The notes: generated by a model not told the origin, from the sequence alone. A DNA stretch of 64,000 bases from Saururus chinensis (GCA_035235625.1 CP141147.1:26332756-26396755); one strand, 5' to 3'. Shown: positions 22,275-35,201, numbered from the stretch's first letter. Program-made: numbers and translations.

Positions 22275-23144
22275 AGTACAGGGGGTGATACGCCCCCCAC
22301 ACGTATCATCTATATGTACCTGCTGTATCGGGCATACGATATCGATATGGCCGATACGTATCGATACTCTAATATTTTAATATATTTTTTTATTTAAAAA
22401 ATAAATAATTTTTTATTTTAAAAAAATAATTTTTTTTTCTTAAAAATAAAAATATAATTCCATTCCAACCTCTTCTAATGACTATGTTTTTATTATATTG
22501 AAAATATTTTAAAAAGAATTATATGATATCAATATAAGTGGGTCTATATAGTTTACATAATTTTTTTTAAAAATATAGTGCTCCACAATTATGCATTTAC
22601 TTAAACATCTACCGTATGAGTTTCTCAATAATATTCATATAACTCATTAAATATCTTATTTGATTTTAAAATAAATTAATTTTAGAACACTTAATATGGG
22701 GCGGAGGGAATAATAGTTTGTAGAGGACAGAGGGAGTAAAGTATATGGTTCTAAAATAAAATAATTTTAGAGCGCTCGTATCAGTTTATACAACCTTCTA
22801 AAATGAAGTATTATAATGATATATTATTAGTTATAATCTTTTTTTATGTATATCAAAGGGTTTACGACTGTTTTGGCACGTACAAAGCGTATTATCGATG
22901 CGTACCCGTATCTGTGATTGTCGATACTATCATCCGTATCGATACCATGGAAGGTTGTATCGATACTAATGAGAGTATCGATGACTATAAAAAAATTAAT
23001 TTTTTAAATTAAAAAATTTTAAATAAAAAATTATTTTTAAAATACGGTATCAATACATATCAGCCGTATCGATATGGTATGGTCGATACAGCCATTACAT
23101 ATCGATAATTATAGTGAGGGGCGTATTGCCCTCTGTTCTGTACT
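22275..23144. mobile_element. Inverted-repeat element with GTATCGATAC motifs, unclassified
   Basis: The left end AGTACAGGGGGTGATACGCC and the inverse of the right end (AGTACAGAACAGAGGGCAAT, then ACGCCCC) match with gaps. The similarity continues inward for about 150 bases through TGTATCG, CATACGATATCGATATG and an A/T run. The middle is AT-rich and carries further GTATCGATAC motifs (22890-22990) plus fragments resembling Stowaway MITE ends (GGGGCGGAGGGAATA near 22697, GGACAGAGGGAGTA near 22725). No coding sequence. It resembles a foldback or MITE-type DNA element. Superfamily and target duplication were not determined. Confidence 0.5.
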
Positions 23145-24579
23145 GGTATCAGCTGATATGCACCCGTATCGGCCGATACGGCCTTCCATGATCGATACTG
23201 CCTTCCATGGCTTGGAGGAGGTTGTCATTTTTATGCGGCGACTGGAGCTTGGCAGAGGCCACCATCCTTACCAGATAAACCATCGTGGCCAGGTATTGTC
23301 TCATCTCACCCTCCAAATTATGGATTAGTCAAATTTTAAAATTGTAGATAAAAAAATTTTAGGAGTTAATTAGTTTGAAATCAACAATGCAAATCCCGGG
23401 ATTCTAGTAATACAAGATTTGGGTATCCAAATATTTTAAAATTTGGCAGTTCAAATCCAAGAATTTGAATTATATTCTAAAATCTCATATTTTAAATCCA
23501 GTATTTTAAATCCTAATTGACTAACCCCCTGTAAGAGAAGAAGTGCTTCACCTCATACAAAACTTTAAGTAATAAAGAGGAAAGTGTACTGAGGAGAAGT
23601 TTTATCTCATAAGAAACTAGATTGGACTAGAAATCATGATAAGGGTGTGTACATATTGAGAATCATTAAAAGAAAATTATTGCACATAAATTATATGGTG
23701 GTGTAAACCAAAAACAGCTTGGTGGGTATGGTTGTGGGGTCTTTCAAAGACTGAAACCATGTGTGAAGGTAGTCCTTTTGGAGGGAGTAGCTACCTATCT
23801 TCAAAATGTCATCACACAAGTGGATTGGAGTGTCAAGATTGCAAGGGTGTTGACATCCTACTTCTGTTATAAATAAACATTATGAGAGGGCTACCATCTC
23901 TTGTTCATGACATGGACGTGTAGCCAACCAGTCCAAGGAGGGGCTAAAGGACTCTACTCATTTAAACTTTTGTGAACTCTAGGGGGAGTAATAATGTGGG
24001 TGGAACATTGGTGTCCACAGGATTGGTGGTTAATTGATCTCAATTATGGTAAGTTTATTATCATTCTTTGTAAATGTGAAGCTTTGATCCCACTAGGTAT
24101 GCGGATATACTCACCATCCTAGTGATGGAGGTTTGAGGAAAGAGCAGCTGGAGGCTATTGAAAATTTTGAACTTATAGTAAGACTTAAGATTTAAATGAG
24201 GGTAATGGTTTGTAAAAGGATAATGAAAAGGCCACTTGGCAATAATTATTATATTGACATTCTAGAGTGTATGCACATATATGATACTCGATGTATCTTA
24301 GGAACATTTTATCGTAATAATAATAGTAAATGGTTTGTTAATTGTATAATAAAAAAACAGCAATCATAGCTCTAAATATTTATCGTAATTGGTTAAATGA
24401 GGTTTTGAATTAAGAAAAATGTTTGATCTCAAATTTTTGCACTTCAATAATTTTTACAAAAAGTTTAGGGTTGCAACATTTTGGATTGTGCACAAGCATT
24501 ATATAGTACAACATTAGTCAATGTGTCACCCGTTTTAAAACCACCAACTTCGAAATGTAAGCTTATGATTAAAAAGGGC
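23145..24579. other. Unassigned region between elements
   Basis: Starts with more GTATCGGCCGATACGG palindromic motifs (23165-23210) just outside the inverted-repeat element. After that I see no convincing coding sequence. TGTTATAAATAAAC (about 23868) and a GGGGGAG run (about 23983) have the look of LTR promoter and polypurine sequences, so part of this may be a decayed LTR belonging to the copia fossil to the right. Confidence 0.3.
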
Positions 24580-26560
24580 TGAACCCATGCATTTTCAAAT
24601 GAATGCGATTAGAAAAGCAAGCTAGAAAAAATAAAGAAGGATGGACAATTGGCTTGTGAATTTGTAGAGACTAAAATTGTTGAAATGACTGCTCTATATC
24701 TTCTTCAAATTAAGGATCTAAAATATGAATTATCTACAAGACCAACATCTATGCAAAAGGGAGTGAGAAATTGGATAAAATGTTTACATAGGACAATCAC
24801 ACAATGACAAATCAGGTTAGATTATTAATTGTAGCTTAATAAATGCACCATTGACTAAGGCACAATATGTTAAATCTTTCACCTCTAATGTGTTAAACAT
24901 GTATAAGATTCCAAACAAGACTTATACTCAAGCTAATAGGGCTAAATCATATGCTCAATACGTAAATCACTCAATAAGTAGTGTTGTATTTAAGAACACA
25001 AAAAAGGATCTCTTAAAGCCAATTGAAACTTTGACACAATCATTGAGAATGTTGAAAACTAAAATTCAAACATTTACGTATAAGTCTCCAAAAAAATCAC
25101 TTAAATTGTCTTTTTTAAAAATTGAATAACTGATGTTCTTCCTTCAAGTTGAAAGATACATCACTTAAATATGTAAGAATCAACCCTTCCTTTGAACAAA
25201 TTTGGGTGAGAAAAGATATTCATAATCATCATGTTATTTATTTGTCCTCGCAATCTATGGAAAGGATAGTGGTTTCTTTAACATGACTGACGATTAATCT
25301 AAATTTACAATTTTTCTTGCTTCAAATGATAATGATGTTATACTTGGTGATGAGAAGTCTGCAAAATTTGTAATAGAAGTATGATTGAATTACCTAGTTT
25401 GCTCATACTTAAAAATATTCTTTATGTTGAAGCCTTAGGGCAAATTTATTAAGTGTGAGTTAAATTTGTGACAATGGTTGTATTGTTAGACTTAACAAAC
25501 TTTTTTGTGGCATAAATTATAAAGATGAAAAACATGTTGCTAGAAGTGTACGAGTAGGTGATAATTGCTATTTTATTGACAATATTGTTTGCATGATGGC
25601 TAATGTCACCTATTAGGACATAACATATTTATTGCACTAGAGAATGAGACACATAAATTTCAAGGATTTTACTAGGATCACTAATCATGAACTGACAAGA
25701 GGAATTCCTACGATTGTCCACCCAAGTAATTTTATTTGTAGTCCTTGCCAAGTTGGAAAAAATCAAGCAAGTCATGAGCATCATCAAGATCTCTCAACCA
25801 CAAGATCATTGAAATTTCTTCATATGGATTTTATGTGTCCCATGCAAATATCAATCTTAGGTGGTGAGGAAAACATTTGGTTTCATAGTTGATGATTACT
25901 CCAAATAACTTGGGTGAGTTTCTTGAAAGAAAAATATAAAAATTTTGACAACTTTGAGGAGATCATAAATAGAATTAAGAATGAAAAAGGGCATGTTGTG
26001 AAAACATCTCAAGTGATAGAGGATATGAATTTATAGACTATAATTTTGATGTTTTCTACTAAGAAAATGAAATAAAGGAGGAATTATTAGCACCCAAGAC
26101 ACCTTAAGAAAATGGTATAATTGAAGAAAAAATAGAGTTACTTAAAAAATGACCAAGGTCATGTTATATTCCAAGAAGTTACTAAAGCATTTTAGGGCTG
26201 AAGCAATGCATACGAGTTGTAACATATTGAACACAATAAATCTTAGGCCATGAACAATGCAAGCTCCCTCATGAATTATGGAATAATAAGAAACTCATTG
26301 TTAAATACTTTAAGATATTTGGAAAACTTGTTCTTGTTCTTTATTACGAAAAAGGGATCAATTGGGAAATTTTGAGGCCAAAAGTGATCAAAGTACATTT
26401 CTTGGATATTCTATGGCAAGTAAGGCCGTCAAATTAAGTATACAATCTGCATACAAAATCCATGATGTAGTCCTACAATGTTGTTGTTGATGATAGTTTG
26501 ATTCAACTTAATGAAAACTCAATACTTTTTCCTGAGAATTATGAAGTTCTTCCACTAATC
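24580..26560 (+). mobile_element. Ty1/copia retrotransposon fossil, plus strand
   Basis: The clearest part is 25644-26130, which reads as the zinc-binding region before a copia integrase followed by the start of the integrase core. Upstream (25200-25600) are traces of the protease region, and downstream (26150-26560) is decayed sequence consistent with the integrase end. Reverse transcriptase was not recognised. It is heavily broken and old. LTRs were not found. Confidence 0.65.
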
Positions 26561-26669
26561 TGAATAATCCAAGAGAGTCCATTTAAGGAAGTTTAACTTC
26601 AAATTCTAATGATGAAGGAGATGAGTTGCATGAATTGGATAGCCAACTTCACAAGCTCATCATGTTATT

Positions 26670-27640
26670 TTGAACTTGATTGATCTTTGAGTTGAGCTCA
26701 AGCCAAGCTTGAGCAATTCCAAGTCAGTAAAGCCAATACACGGCTTGTTAACAACCGTATGTTATTGGTGGAGGTAGTCATTAAAGTAGCAACGGGTAAT
26801 TTTGTCTCATTCTATTTTCTACCATTGTAGTTGTTGTTTGTGTTAATGGGTTTCTCCTACTTATTGTTGTTTGTGTTAGGGGTAAAATTTCTCTCAGTCA
26901 AGACCAGAATAAGGCCCTTCAAACACTAAGCATCTACATCATTTTTTTTACGTGACACGAACTATTTTTTTATGATTTTTGGGGTACAAAGTAATCAACT
27001 GGATGATTTATCATCCACAAGACTTACAACAAACAAATAGACACAACGCTCCCATTGTCCATCTTAGTGAGACACTGATGACGATTCTCAAATTGAAAAC
27101 AAATATAAGAAAGAAATTTCGAATTTCACTAAGAGTTTGAATGGATTACAAAGGAAACAAGCTGAGATGCAACACCAAGTTGGATTTGCAACTTAAGCTC
27201 AAACAAAGCTCGAGGAAACCCTCACATGGACTTTTCCAAAACTCAATACAACAACAACTGACTCCTAATTACACTTGAAACTCTATTTATACTAAACAGA
27301 CAATCTCCCTCCAATTTATATGATGTGCATCAAGTTTAAAAGTGACGGCGTTTAGATCAAGTCCCGTTTCCAATTAACTGTTTAGACGTCTAGAGGAAGG
27401 AGACGACTAACGAACTTAATAGCCTCTTTATTTGGATTGAATTGTCACAAGTGCCCTTTTAAAACCTTCTCAGCTGTTTGATAAAATGCTTGAACCAATT
27501 GGTCTCTTCTCTTAGCTTATGAATTCATTTTGCTCCTGCATAAGACACATAATTTATTGAGCAGGGTTTTTTTTTTCTTATTATAATTGAGCAGGGCTGC
27601 CTCCACCTCCGAGACTTATAAGTAGATAAAGAATTGTGTT
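26670..27640. repeat. Segmental duplication copy B, side downstream of the lost P450
   Basis: Matches 39150-39640 closely, with shared landmarks TTGTCTCATTCTATTTTCTACC, AAGACCAGAATAAG and CACCTCCGAGACTTAT. Copy B has about 470 extra bases (27076-27545) absent from copy C. Similarity stops at about 27640, close to where the P450 stop codon would lie. No gene seen. This side also holds an ATTTATTG motif near 27550 equivalent to the poly(A)-like signal of the intact gene. Confidence 0.8.
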
Positions 27641-30360
27641 TTCAAGTTAGGACTTTGGGCCACCCACTTTTGTGGGGGAGAGATATGTTGGACCCATGCA
27701 CTTAGGTGGGCTAACCCACACACACGCCGCCGTCGTCTGTCCGGTCGGGTTGGGTTGGGTTAACAAGATAATTACTTTTGGGACAAATTCATTTGGTTTT
27801 AGTTTTTATTTAACCAAAATGGGTCCGGTTTGACTTCACTAAAGAATGTATCTGTTAATGGATGGACGCATCCGTTTGAACGGGAAAGGGTGTCTTCAAC
27901 GGGATTTCCTATAAAATCATTGAAAATAGTTTATGCAAGAATCCAATTCTGGATTTTTGTCCATTTTTCTTTATGTGAGAGCATACATATTGCGGTTCGC
28001 TGCATGAGATGGACTTTAAAGAGACATACTCATCAGTGTCAAGATTTGACTCGATTAGATGTCTTTTAGCATGCATTGCTTACTACGATTTAGAGCTGCA
28101 CGAAATGGATGTAAAGACTATCTTCCTACACAGAGATTTAGAGGAAGAAATTTATATAGAATAGCCTGAGGTTTTTGTGGTTCCTAGAGAGGAACACAAG
28201 GTGTGCAAGCTTATAAAATCATTGTATGACATTAAACAATCTCTGAGGCAATGATACTTCACTTTTCACAAGGTGATTAGTGAGTATGAGTTCATTGTGA
28301 ACAAACACGATCATTGTGTTTATACCTTCCGGGATAAGGCTAGGTATATGATGTTGTCACTGAATGTAAATGACATACTCTTGATGGGGAATGATGTAAG
28401 TATGATAGTCAGTTTAAATGAATGACTCGAAACCCAGCTTTAGATGAAAGACATGGGTGAGGCATCCTACATCCTTGGGATGAAAATTGACATGGATAGA
28501 AAGGCTAGGAAGCTTAGTATATCTTGAGAGTCATATAAAGAGAGTGTTCTCAAACGGTTCAATGTCATTGGTTAAAAAACCATTGAGTCCCCTATTTACA
28601 AGGGTACGGGGTTATCTAAGAGTATGACTCCTTGAACAAAGGAAGACCGTCTTCGGATGGAGTCAGTGCCATATGCACAGGCTATTGGTAACTTGATGTA
28701 TGTCATGACTTGTACTATGCCTGATTAGAGTTTCGTGGTAAGCTTGCTAAGCTGTTACCAAGTAGACCCTGGTCTTCAGCACTGGCAAGCGGTGAAGATG
28801 GTATATCAGTACCTGTTAGGGTCTAAGAGTTTAAAACTCACTTATCAGGCAGGAAGTCTGTCATTAGCTGGATATAGTGATTCAAACTATGCGGGGGATC
28901 CATATGATAGGAAATCTACTGCCAGGTATGTCTTCATGTTTGGAAGCAGGGCTATATCGTGGGCAAGCAAGAAACGGAAGAGTGTTTCTAAGTCTACGAT
29001 GGAAGCTGAGTTTTATGCATGCAGTATTACAGCTTCCCAGGTAGTATGGATAAATGAGTTTCTAGCAAGATTGGGGCTAGAAGGCTGGACTGATGGTCCT
29101 ATCTAGATGTATTGTGATAATCTGGCAACAATGTCGACACTTAAGAATGGGGAGATCAGTGTTAGGGGTAAGCACATGGAGGTGCATTATTATTACATCT
29201 TTGACATGCTACAAAAGGGAAAAGTGACTGTAAGTCATCTTCCTACTACTGAGATGTTGGTTGATCCGTTCACTAAAGCTTTAACAATGGATTTATTTTC
29301 TAAGCACGCTAATAGCATTAGTCTCCGACAGGAATAGCGCAAGTCGATGTTGGACCATATGAGCCCTTCACCCATAGTGGGGGATGTTGGACCATGATAT
29401 GGGCTCAGGCCCTGTTTGGTCCAATGTTGTAGCGGTCCGGGTGAACCGGTATGAGCCACGGGGTCCAAGGGTGGTGGGGGCAGTCGCATTGACCCCACAT
29501 GTGCCATTATTATATTAATTCAATTGAGATTTGCCGATGTCACATACTCACATTAGGCATTCAACTAGGTCGTGCATTAACATGTTGTGGGGCCCAGACG
29601 TGCGAATTAAGTGTCGAGGGTGGGACATGTGGTTAGAGAGGGGTCGACCCTATCGCGGGCTTGGCGGTGTGCAGGGGGTCCAAGCCCCGTGGGCTATGAG
29701 AGACAGAGTCTGCTCCTGTTGTGTATGAACCTCAAATTGAACCGGAAGAAATAAAGAAGGATAGCCTAAATTAAGATCAACCCACATATAGGCCGATTCA
29801 AGAGAGAGGAAAGGAATGGGGTATAAAAGAGGAAGCTTAGGAAAGGAGGGGATGTCGTAGAGCAGTTCGCCCCCCTCCTTTCTTCTCTCCTTTCTCCCAA
29901 TCAGCGCCCCCTCTCCTCTTGTGTGGTTAGGCCTGCACTACTTTGGGAGGAATCCCTTGCTGGCTGCCCCTCCTACCTCTCCTCTCTCTCTCCATTGGCG
30001 AGCAAGATCAAGGAGACAAGTCTCTCCATTGATAGGGACATGGTGATTGATTGAAGGGGTTGTTCTTGCTGAGATTTCTTCAATCAAAGCATTGGTTTGT
30101 AAGGGATCAACACATAAAGGTATTCCCCTTTCTCCCTTGCTTATTGTTTGTGATTGTGGTGGATGAATCGGTTGATTCAAGTGCGTGCAAGGGCTGGACA
30201 GCCCAAGTCAGTACGCTATTGTCCCTCTTTGTATTCTTAATTGCATGATCTATTTGATTAGATATGTTTATTACTCATTAATTTGGGTTTTATGCATGAT
30301 TGTTATAGATTTAATTAAAAGGCTAATTTTTGGTTGGTGTGCCACCCCATCTTACTGTGC
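27641..30360 (+). mobile_element. Ty1/copia material replacing the P450 body in copy B
   Basis: A short polypurine-plus-LTR-like piece (about 27670-28030, beginning TGTTGGACCC) is followed by copia reverse transcriptase (about 28040-28700) and RNase H (28735-29330). A polypurine run GTGGGGGA then leads directly into an LTR beginning TGTTGGACCATG at 29385. That LTR has a TATA motif (GGTATAAAAG, about 29820) and runs to about 30360. The left piece does not match the 3' LTR, so two copia insertions or a rearranged one are involved. The coding part is incomplete at its 5' side and has roughly ten interruptions. Clade not determined. Confidence 0.75.
29385..30360 (+). repeat. Copia 3' LTR
   Basis: Starts TGTTGGACCATG right after the polypurine tract. 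Contains GGTATAAAAGAGG at about 29820, consistent with the promoter, followed by a C/T-rich leader. The right edge is inferred from where sequence matching the P450 first exon resumes, so it is approximate. No second LTR of this sequence is in the window. Confidence 0.6.
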
Positions 30361-30364
30361 TTTT

Positions 30365-30559
30365 GCTGGTCCAGCCACTCTCCACTGTGGATGCTGGCAA
30401 GTTTAGCTTGGTGAGGACTTTCCCTGCTTAGCTGTGGGATGTTTCCCACAACGGCCAGCGCCATGGTCCTGGCAGAAGCTATTTATTGCGTAGACTAGGG
30501 AGGAGGAGGGACAAACAGGAAAGGAATAGTGTGGCGAGTAACAGATAGAATGCTTCCAT
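30365..30559 (-). pseudogene. Truncated cytochrome P450 5' fragment (duplicate of the intact gene)
   Basis: The minus strand from the ATG at 30559 reads MEAFYLLLATLFLSCLSLLL..., nearly the same as the start of the P450 at 41212. It continues through the PGPWRWP segment to the region matching about codon 65. Codon 27, glutamine in the intact copy, is a TAG stop here, and small deletions follow. Beyond 30360 the rest of the gene is absent and copia LTR sequence takes over. The upstream sequence, including the CTTATAAGG motif near 30600, is also shared. This is a dead duplicate of a host gene. Confidence 0.85.
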
Positions 30560-30827
30560 TTTTGTTGGGAAGTTGGATCTGATTCGTTGTTTGCTGCTGC
30601 TTATAAGGAGCTCCAACGGTACGTAGACAAATTACAGAAGTTTCCGTTATAAAATTGATTCGGACGCCACAATGATTGGCACTAGTCCACCTGCTTCACA
30701 ATTTCACAACTATGCATATAATTCATGTTAGAGTTTTGTATATATACACACGCAATGTGTAAAGCTGGAATCATGTTAACAATACTCTTAACGTGAATCA
30801 TATGCATAATTTCATAATTATGAATCC

Positions 30828-30831
<4 letters not shown>

Positions 30832-30911
<80 letters not shown>
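30832..30911. repeat. (TA)n microsatellite, copy B
   Basis: About 80 bases of TA. It is followed by a 213-bp MITE and a further TATATATA stretch (31124-31141), so the MITE landed in the run. Confidence 0.95.
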
Positions 30912-30915
<4 letters not shown>

Positions 30916-31124
30916 CCCGTTTATATGAGCCCGGGCTCAGATAAACTTAAGTGAGCCTAGGCTCTATGGGCCATCGGATTTACATCCGACAACTTATAAA
31001 ACTCATGGGTTATACTCATTGGTTAAACCCATGAGTATTATGGGTCGCCGGATGTAAATCCGACAGCCCATAGAGCCCGGGCTCACGTAGATTTATATAA
31101 GCCCGGGCTCATAAAAACTTTTTC
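30912..31124. mobile_element. Near-perfect hairpin MITE with GAGCCCGGGCTC arms
   Basis: About 95-bp arms form an almost complete inverted repeat. Landmarks TATATGAGCCCGGGCT, CTATGGGC, CGGATTTACATCCG and CTCATGGGTT appear in order on the left and inverted on the right. It interrupts the (TA)n run of copy B and is absent from the same run in copy C (41516-41645), so it inserted after the duplication. A diverged relative lies at 38321-38523. Confidence 0.75.
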
Positions 31125-31871
31125 ATATATATATATATATACATTTCACGTTAGGATCTTTTGATCAACCAACTCAAAAAGATTTAATGCATGTGGTTTC
31201 ATTAATCTTTTGATCATCCAACTCCAAAAGATTTAATGCATATCGTTTCGTGCTTATCTTTAACCGCCGAATGTTCTTCAAAGTCTACTTTGAAAATTGA
31301 ACGTGGCTATTCACCCCAGTTTTTCCTGCATCCCCAACGAAGTTACGAAAGTGAAAAAATATCTTTCTTATTTACTTCACCCCGTGTTTCTTTCGTTACT
31401 TTTCTCCTACTACCCCTAATACTTCAACCTTACCTACTCTTCCAAATAACCCTATTTTTAACTCTGGTGACCTCTTCTCCCTTCTTCCTCTTTTTCTTCT
31501 TTTTTCTTTATAAATTTCATTGCTAGAGGATAAAGTGTACAGGCACATATGGAGATAAGTCATGTCTACAGCCGTCCATTTTAATAGTCACCATGTGCTT
31601 ATTTATCCATATATATTTATAATACACAAACAAAAGAGCACAGACACAACCAAAATGAAAGTGAAAGTTTAATATATACTACTTTGAGTTTTTAAATTAA
31701 GGGTAGTTAGTAAAAAACTAATTAAAAATAAGTTATAATAATAGTGGGAGAGTCTAATCTAATAAATAAATAAATAATAATGCAATAGAAGACATGCTTG
31801 AGTATAATATGTATTTTTTACAAACTTTTTATGAAGATTAACTATGTGATAGGCTAGTAATTTAGCATTAA

Positions 31872-31943
<72 letters not shown>

Positions 31944-31944
31944 T
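31872..31944. repeat. (TAA)n microsatellite, copy B
   Basis: About 24 TAA units, shared in position with 42372-42432 in copy C but of different length. It explains the poly-leucine frame on the minus strand. Confidence 0.95.
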
Positions 31945-33744
31945 AATTTGCTGACACATACAACTATGAACACGACCAATCATTTTTCGTGCATGTCTGC
32001 ATTAGGGATAGTCAAAAAATAATATTGTTCATTTTAGTGCGAATGGATGCGGATGGGCACCAGACAAATAGACTCCGTTAACACCCCTATTTATCGCAAC
32101 AAGAAAGCTGGCACTAGAGCTTTGCTGCTAAAAAACTGGCCACAAGCATACTAGAGTTCCACGGCCATAAAATTGGTTGTGGAACTCTGTCCAAAAATAT
32201 GATTGGAGTTCCATGGCTAGAAAACTGGCACGAAGCTCTACTCACAGGCAGACTAGACCTCCATCCATAGGCCAGGCCTAGCCTCAATGGCTGCAGCCAA
32301 TTTGATCTAGGCCGAAGGAGGAGGGGGAAGAGAGAAGGAGCCAAAGAGGTGTGGCGGAGTCCGAGCGATGAAGACAGTGCCGGTTGGTGCTAGAGAAAGA
32401 GTGGAGAAGGTGGGGTAAAATAAAATAATTTTTTTAAGGTGCAGGATGAGTGAGAGATTGGAGTAGGTAGTGCTAGGGTAAATAGGGCATAGGGGATATA
32501 GAAAAAATCGGGGTGTAAATAGCCATATTCTTGAATTATAGTCCCAAATTAAAGAGCTTTTGTATGTCTCGTGTTGGAATACAAATAGAATCTGTCTAGC
32601 CTAACGAGGCTTCCCTACCAATATATGGTGAGGAATAATGAGAGGCTGCTACATCATATGTGAGGAAAGTGGGTAACCTAATCCAACCAGGTAAGATGTT
32701 ATGCGGATTCCCACCATTGACATCTTTACCATTTATGAAGAAAGTCAAGCATCGGTTGAATCAGTTTGTCTTTGAAGTAGTAGAGAATCTTATATAGGGT
32801 GAACTAAGATGGAATGCACATGTTGTATGAATCCAGCTATAGGTACCAGGACCTTCCTCACGCACATGTTGATCTCACACAAGAACTATGTAAAGAGGGA
32901 AATAGAGAGAAAAAATAATTTTCTTCTTAAACATCATAAGCAATAAAAAAAAGTCATGGTTCAGGCGCTGTCCCATATGGGCATATATACACTAGTGGCC
33001 TAATGACATAATTTGTGAATAAAAGATCCCTAATTTAAGTGGTTACTTAATTAACAACTAAGAAAGAAGCCTACCAACAAAGAATATATCCTAGAAGCAT
33101 GAATCAAATAAAAAACTAGAGTCCAAGATAAATAAGACAATACCATGGATTGACTCCTTAGATGGTCAAAACACTACCATCTAAAGGCTCCCAACTCTAT
33201 CAAACACCATCAATGTGTCCTCTATCATAAGGTCTTTACATCACCAGGGGCCCTATGCCTTAGGAGCCTTGCATCACCCATAGGCCTATGTCACCCATGT
33301 GCCCAGTCCCACACCTCCATGTATTATAGGTTCGTTTGCATTGCATCAACCTCCCCATGTGTGAAAGAATTCACCCTCAAATTCAGCTGCTCATCTTTAG
33401 AAGAATTATGAAGATAAGGAATAAGATGCTAAGCATTGAACACATCCGATGTACATATGTGGTTAGGTAGTTTGAGAAGGTAAACATTATGGTTGATCTT
33501 CTCAATGTTCTTCAATGGGCCTATCTTCCTTATTGCCATGCCCCCAAATTTTTTCATACAAATATTTTTCAATTTTGAAAATAAAACATGATATAGTGAA
33601 ATAAATATGGCATGGAATAAAATCTCTAAAAAAACTTAACTATAAAACCTTGGTGTGGAAACTCATGTGGACATGAGTAACTATCTACACAATCCAATGC
33701 AATTGAGTTGGTCATAATAATTAGATTGTGTGTTTGACAACTTT

Positions 33745-34218
33745 GATTTTTCGAAAAAATCAGCGTACTAAAGACTTATGTCTTTCCGCTACTACGACCA
33801 CCACCATCACTGTCACTGCCTCCACCACCGCAGCTGCCACTATTGTTGCTGCCGCCGTCACTACCACTGCTGCCACCATTACCGCTGCTATCACCGCCCC
33901 CGCTATCACCACTACCGCTCTTACGACCACCACTGCTCCCGACGCCGCTACCACCCCCACCGCCGCCGCCGCCAACACTGCCGCCGCCACCGTCACTGCC
34001 CCACCACTACCACCGCCAACACCACCACTGTCATCGTTACCATCGCCACCACTACCATTACCACTACTACCACCATCATCACCGTCAATTTTTTCTAACA
34101 TAATTTGTGCAACCAAATAGTAAATTTTTTTTAGGAATCTCCTAGTTTCTCTTTTACCTGGATTCACTTTCTCTTTGTCTTTCCCTTTCTCCCAGTTTCC
34201 ACTAATCCAAACAAATCC
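33745..34218. mobile_element. Truncated Harbinger-type element (relative of 15345-16369), inverted
   Basis: The right end ACTAATCCAAACAAATCC, preceded by CTTTCTCCCAGTTTCCA, is the complement of the left end of the element at 15345. The inside holds CCACCACCGTCACTGCC-type triplet repeats on the opposite strand to that element. The other end is missing: at about 33745 it joins the left end of a different MITE (the 3257/44031 family). The triplet-encoded Thr/Ala/Pro frames are not genes. Confidence 0.7.
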
Positions 34219-35201
34219 TCAACCTCCTCTATTTATGTGCTGCACCTCCAAATTTCACACCGAAACCGTCGTCTAGAGCACCCAAGTCACTTCAAACATG
34301 TTGAAGCCCACATTTTCCTCTCCAAACCCTTTTCCACACATCTAAGCCCTATATTACATATCAAGGCCCCATTTGACACACAAATGCTGTAAAAGTAGTG
34401 AACCCCTTTTTATGTGCCAAAGGCTTTTGTTTTCTTCTCTTTTCAAACTGAAGGCTTTTGTGGCGCATCGAGGTCTACAGCCAACAACTGGTGCCCACAA
34501 CCTACTCCACGGATATGAATATTGGGCGAAATACACAAAATCAAATACACATAAGTGTCAAATTTCCCTCACAAAAAATGAGTAGAAAAATAGCTGAAAA
34601 TGCAAAAAAATTAAGGACACTAGACCTAGCTGTTGATGGCTTGCATGAGGCCCCAGAAGATACCTCCCATGTCATCTCTAAGCTCAACCAAATCCACTGG
34701 AGGACCTCCCTGGCCTAGAAGCTCCAGAAGGAGCAGTTCAAGAAGGACCAATCCATCACTCTCAAACCTATGAAAGACGAAAAACACAAGGAAAAGAAAA
34801 CGTGCCTTTGCAGATAAAGAGAGACCGAAGAAGGCAACCCCCTTCATGGAAAAAGTCTTTCGGCCATAAGGAAGCAAAATTGGGATGATACACACTACAA
34901 TTACTGGGAAAAAGAACTATGATTGCAACAGCATGTCTTTACGATGGTTTAAAGTATGGGAACCAGAAATCAAACTCGCCTTCAGGTGGGGGTCCCATGG
35001 CAAGGGAAGAGACCAAAGGTGGCTGCAGGTGAGCAAGAGGCGAGGCTGCGTCAATGGCAAGTGGTCGGAGGTGTGAACAATCGCTGACTACGAGTCGGGC
35101 AATCGACCGAGGAGAGGGAAAAAAAGGAGACAAAGGTGAAGTGGAGTTGAGCGTCAGACTCGAGAGCCCGATAAGTTGCTAAATAATTGAAACACCTACG
35201 A
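34219..35201. other. Unassigned region
   Basis: Mixed-composition sequence with overlapping short frames on both strands (34354-34536, 34458-34718, 34626-34895). None shows a domain, a conserved splice structure or a supporting neighbour. I see no gene. Confidence 0.3.

Larger units (their letters stand above)
30560..33745. repeat. Segmental duplication copy B, side upstream of the P450 fragment
   Basis: Matches 41213-44055. Shared features in order are a TATA-like motif, the palindromic GATTCACGTTAGAG region, a (TA)n run, AACTCAAAAAGATTTAATGC, a (TAA)n run, a GTGGGGTAAAATAAAATAAT segment, TGGGTAACCTAATCCAACC, and the gypsy integrase remnant (33170-33540). It ends abruptly at about 33745 inside a MITE. 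Short frames here (31236-31526, 32114-32344) are not conserved in copy C and are not called genes. Confidence 0.8.

Noticed and set aside
27686-28030. 5' LTR partner of the copia LTR at 29385
   Set aside because: Both begin TGTTGGACC but the following sequence does not match, so they are not a pair.
33728-34167. Thr/Ala-rich and His-rich frames
   Set aside because: Triplet-repeat artefacts of the truncated Harbinger-type element.
34458-34895. Overlapping short frames as a small host gene
   Set aside because: No domain, no conserved neighbour, frames on both strands of similar length.
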